This document shows, piece after piece, positions 20,983 through 22,082 of a DNA stretch of 22,082 nucleotides. The notes beneath the pieces were generated by a model that was not told the origin of the DNA, did not search any database, and saw only the letters and a program-made list of their open reading frames with translations. This DNA comes from CAZUMH01 sp964621645 (lineage in GTDB: Bacteria > Zhuqueibacterota > QNDG01 > JAGLOF01). The stretch covers positions 1 through 22,082 of the forward strand of contig CAZUMH010000053.1 in assembly GCA_964621645.1 (NCBI GenBank). The letters run 5' to 3'. Every line of letters starts with the position of its first letter. The stretch's first letter is position 1. The translations under genes were made by a program, and so were the position numbers.

Positions 20983-22082
20983 ATGCAACGTTCGTACAAC
21001 CGATTTTCTACGAGTGTCACGCGACCCTGTTTCATACAGTTCAATCGTATTGGTTGCGTGATGCTTGTATTATTTCTGCTTTCGTGCAGCACGATTCCTC
21101 TGACTCAGCGGGGAACTCCTCTTGGCGGGGAGAGCGCATTACCGCCGCGTTACTCCCTGATATTCATCATTCATGGCGACGGGAACTACCGCTATCACGA
21201 CACCAGCGGAAAGGTGCATAAAGCGGACGCTGAGGCTCTCAACGGAGCGATTCGGGTGGCGGTACAAAATTCTCAAGCGGAGGTGTTCATTTTTCACCAA
21301 ATACCGAGGAAGCACACCCTGCTCTTCTTTCCGCGGCGGGATGGAAAATTCTATTACTACAGGCAGGGACAGATGCTCGCCAAAGAATCGTACTGGCGTC
21401 ATGGACCCTCACGTTTCGATCCTGAAGTGGAGCTCTATCATCGTTTCCATACTGGAGACCCGGCTCGGCAGATGAAATTTTTCCTCTACTTCGGCCACGA
21501 AATCCCTGAACTGGGCGGTGAAGGCTATGATGCGTCGTACTCGCACAGGATCTTCACCATACATGATCTTGCCGACGGATTGAATCGGATCACACCTGAT
21601 TCCGCGAAATTCGATCTCATCGTACTCTCCACATGTTTCAACGGCACCCCTTACACCATTGCCGCGCTTGCGCCGTACACGCGAATCCTCGTCGCCTCTC
21701 CTGAAAATCTTCACCTCTCCTACTTCGATCTCCATCCATTTGAACAGCTGGATGTCGGTTTGAGAGACGGAGATGTTACCGGGTTTGCGAAAAATTTTGC
21801 GCAACAAGCCTTCGACCGGCTAACAGAAGACATTCAGACAGCGGTCACTGTTTCTGTGTACGATATGGATCGCGTGCAAAGCTATGTGCACAGAGTGGCC
21901 GGTGTCTATCATCAGGCCCTGGCCGCATTGAAAGATCAGAAACCGGGATTCTTTGAGCACCGCGACTGCGCAGAAGACTCCGCATACGTGCTGCCGGGGA
22001 TGAGCGATGGCGTAGACATATTCTACCGCCCGTCGCGCTTCGGACGCTCGAAGCATAAACTGAACCATTCCGGATGGGAATG
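20983..22082 (+). CDS. C11-like (caspase-fold) lipoprotein, 3' end outside window
   Basis: The frame is open from the ATG at 20983 to the right edge (366 residues visible, no stop). A hydrophobic stretch (GCVMLVLFLLSC) ends in a lipobox-like Cys at residue 35. The body shows beta-strand SLIFIIHGDGNYRYHD (58-73), FFLYFGHEIPELGG (167-179) and DLIVLSTCFNGTP (211-223), then RILVASPENLHLSYFDL. A His after a strand in FGHE (172) and Cys in LSTC (218) stand in the positions of the His-Cys dyad of clan CD peptidases such as clostripain (C11); the following VASPENLHLSY resembles the C11 SE loop. It would be a surface or periplasmic cysteine peptidase. The signal-region start has no strong ribosome-binding site. 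Confidence 0.68.
   Translation, partial: MQRSYNRFSTSVTRPCFIQFNRIGCVMLVLFLLSCSTIPLTQRGTPLGGESALPPRYSLIFIIHGDGNYRYHDTSGKVHKADAEALNGAIRVAVQNSQAEVFIFHQIPRKHTLLFFPRRDGKFYYYRQGQMLAKESYWRHGPSRFDPEVELYHRFHTGDPARQMKFFLYFGHEIPELGGEGYDASYSHRIFTIHDLADGLNRITPDSAKFDLIVLSTCFNGTPYTIAALAPYTRILVASPENLHLSYFDLHPFEQLDVGLRDGDVTGFAKNFAQQAFDRLTEDIQTAVTVSVYDMDRVQSYVHRVAGVYHQALAALKDQKPGFFEHRDCAEDSAYVLPGMSDGVDIFYRPSRFGRSKHKLNHSGWE

Overview
The window appears to be chromosomal or metagenome-derived DNA from a bacterium of the Bacteroidota/FCB-like radiation (Ignavibacteria, Calditrichota and similar lineages). The main clue is a secreted protein with a type IX secretion C-terminal sorting domain (NYPNPFNPST motif, 6222-7220). 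The left and right parts have different origins, so this placement is tentative. No rRNA, tRNA, CRISPR array or IS transposase was seen.

Positions 1 to about 14470 are best read as an integron gene-cassette array. After nearly every gene or gene group there is an imperfect inverted repeat. It opens with an RYYYAAC-type box, closes with a GTTRRRY-type box, and has complementary inner L boxes carrying unpaired extra bases: the architecture of attC sites. All sites point the same way, so an attI site and integrase, if present, should lie to the left. Neither is in the window. Cassettes from left to right are: (1) alpha/beta hydrolase, 5' end missing; (2) small two-helix membrane protein; (3) a reversed four-gene operon, padR regulator - short-chain dehydrogenase - ABC ATPase - ABC permease, with its own promoter and operator; (4) higBA-type toxin-antitoxin; (5) lipoprotein plus T9SS-sorted protein; (6) large secreted HEAT-repeat protein; (7) YaiI/YqxD-family protein; (8) a ribbon-helix-helix antitoxin cut after 25 residues. 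Array order is then interrupted by about 1.6 kb carrying a Tat-type glycoside-hydrolase-like gene and debris. It resumes with a ZIP-like metal transporter cassette closed by a short attC and a cytosolic GAF-HisKA_2 histidine kinase cassette whose attC is cut.

From about 14480 to the right end the character changes: genes co-oriented on the plus strand, many very short, with strong Shine-Dalgarno sequences and no attC sites. They are a NarL-type response regulator with an altered switch residue, a receiver-like protein without the phospho-acceptor Asp, an OmpA-domain remnant beside a 13-bp-stem hairpin, a GlsB/YeaQ-type membrane protein, a SpoIIAA/STAS-like protein that may start at ATT, an lmo0937-type mini membrane protein, an OmpA-family porin with nine thrombospondin type 3 calcium-binding units, a glycine-zipper OmpA lipoprotein, a DUF5320-like Gly/Lys-rich peptide, a Thivi_2564-type membrane protein, a secreted/anchored helical protein, and a caspase-fold (C11-like) lipoprotein running off the right edge. 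This looks like an envelope/general-stress locus under two-component-like control. The functional link is inferred from gene neighbourhood only.
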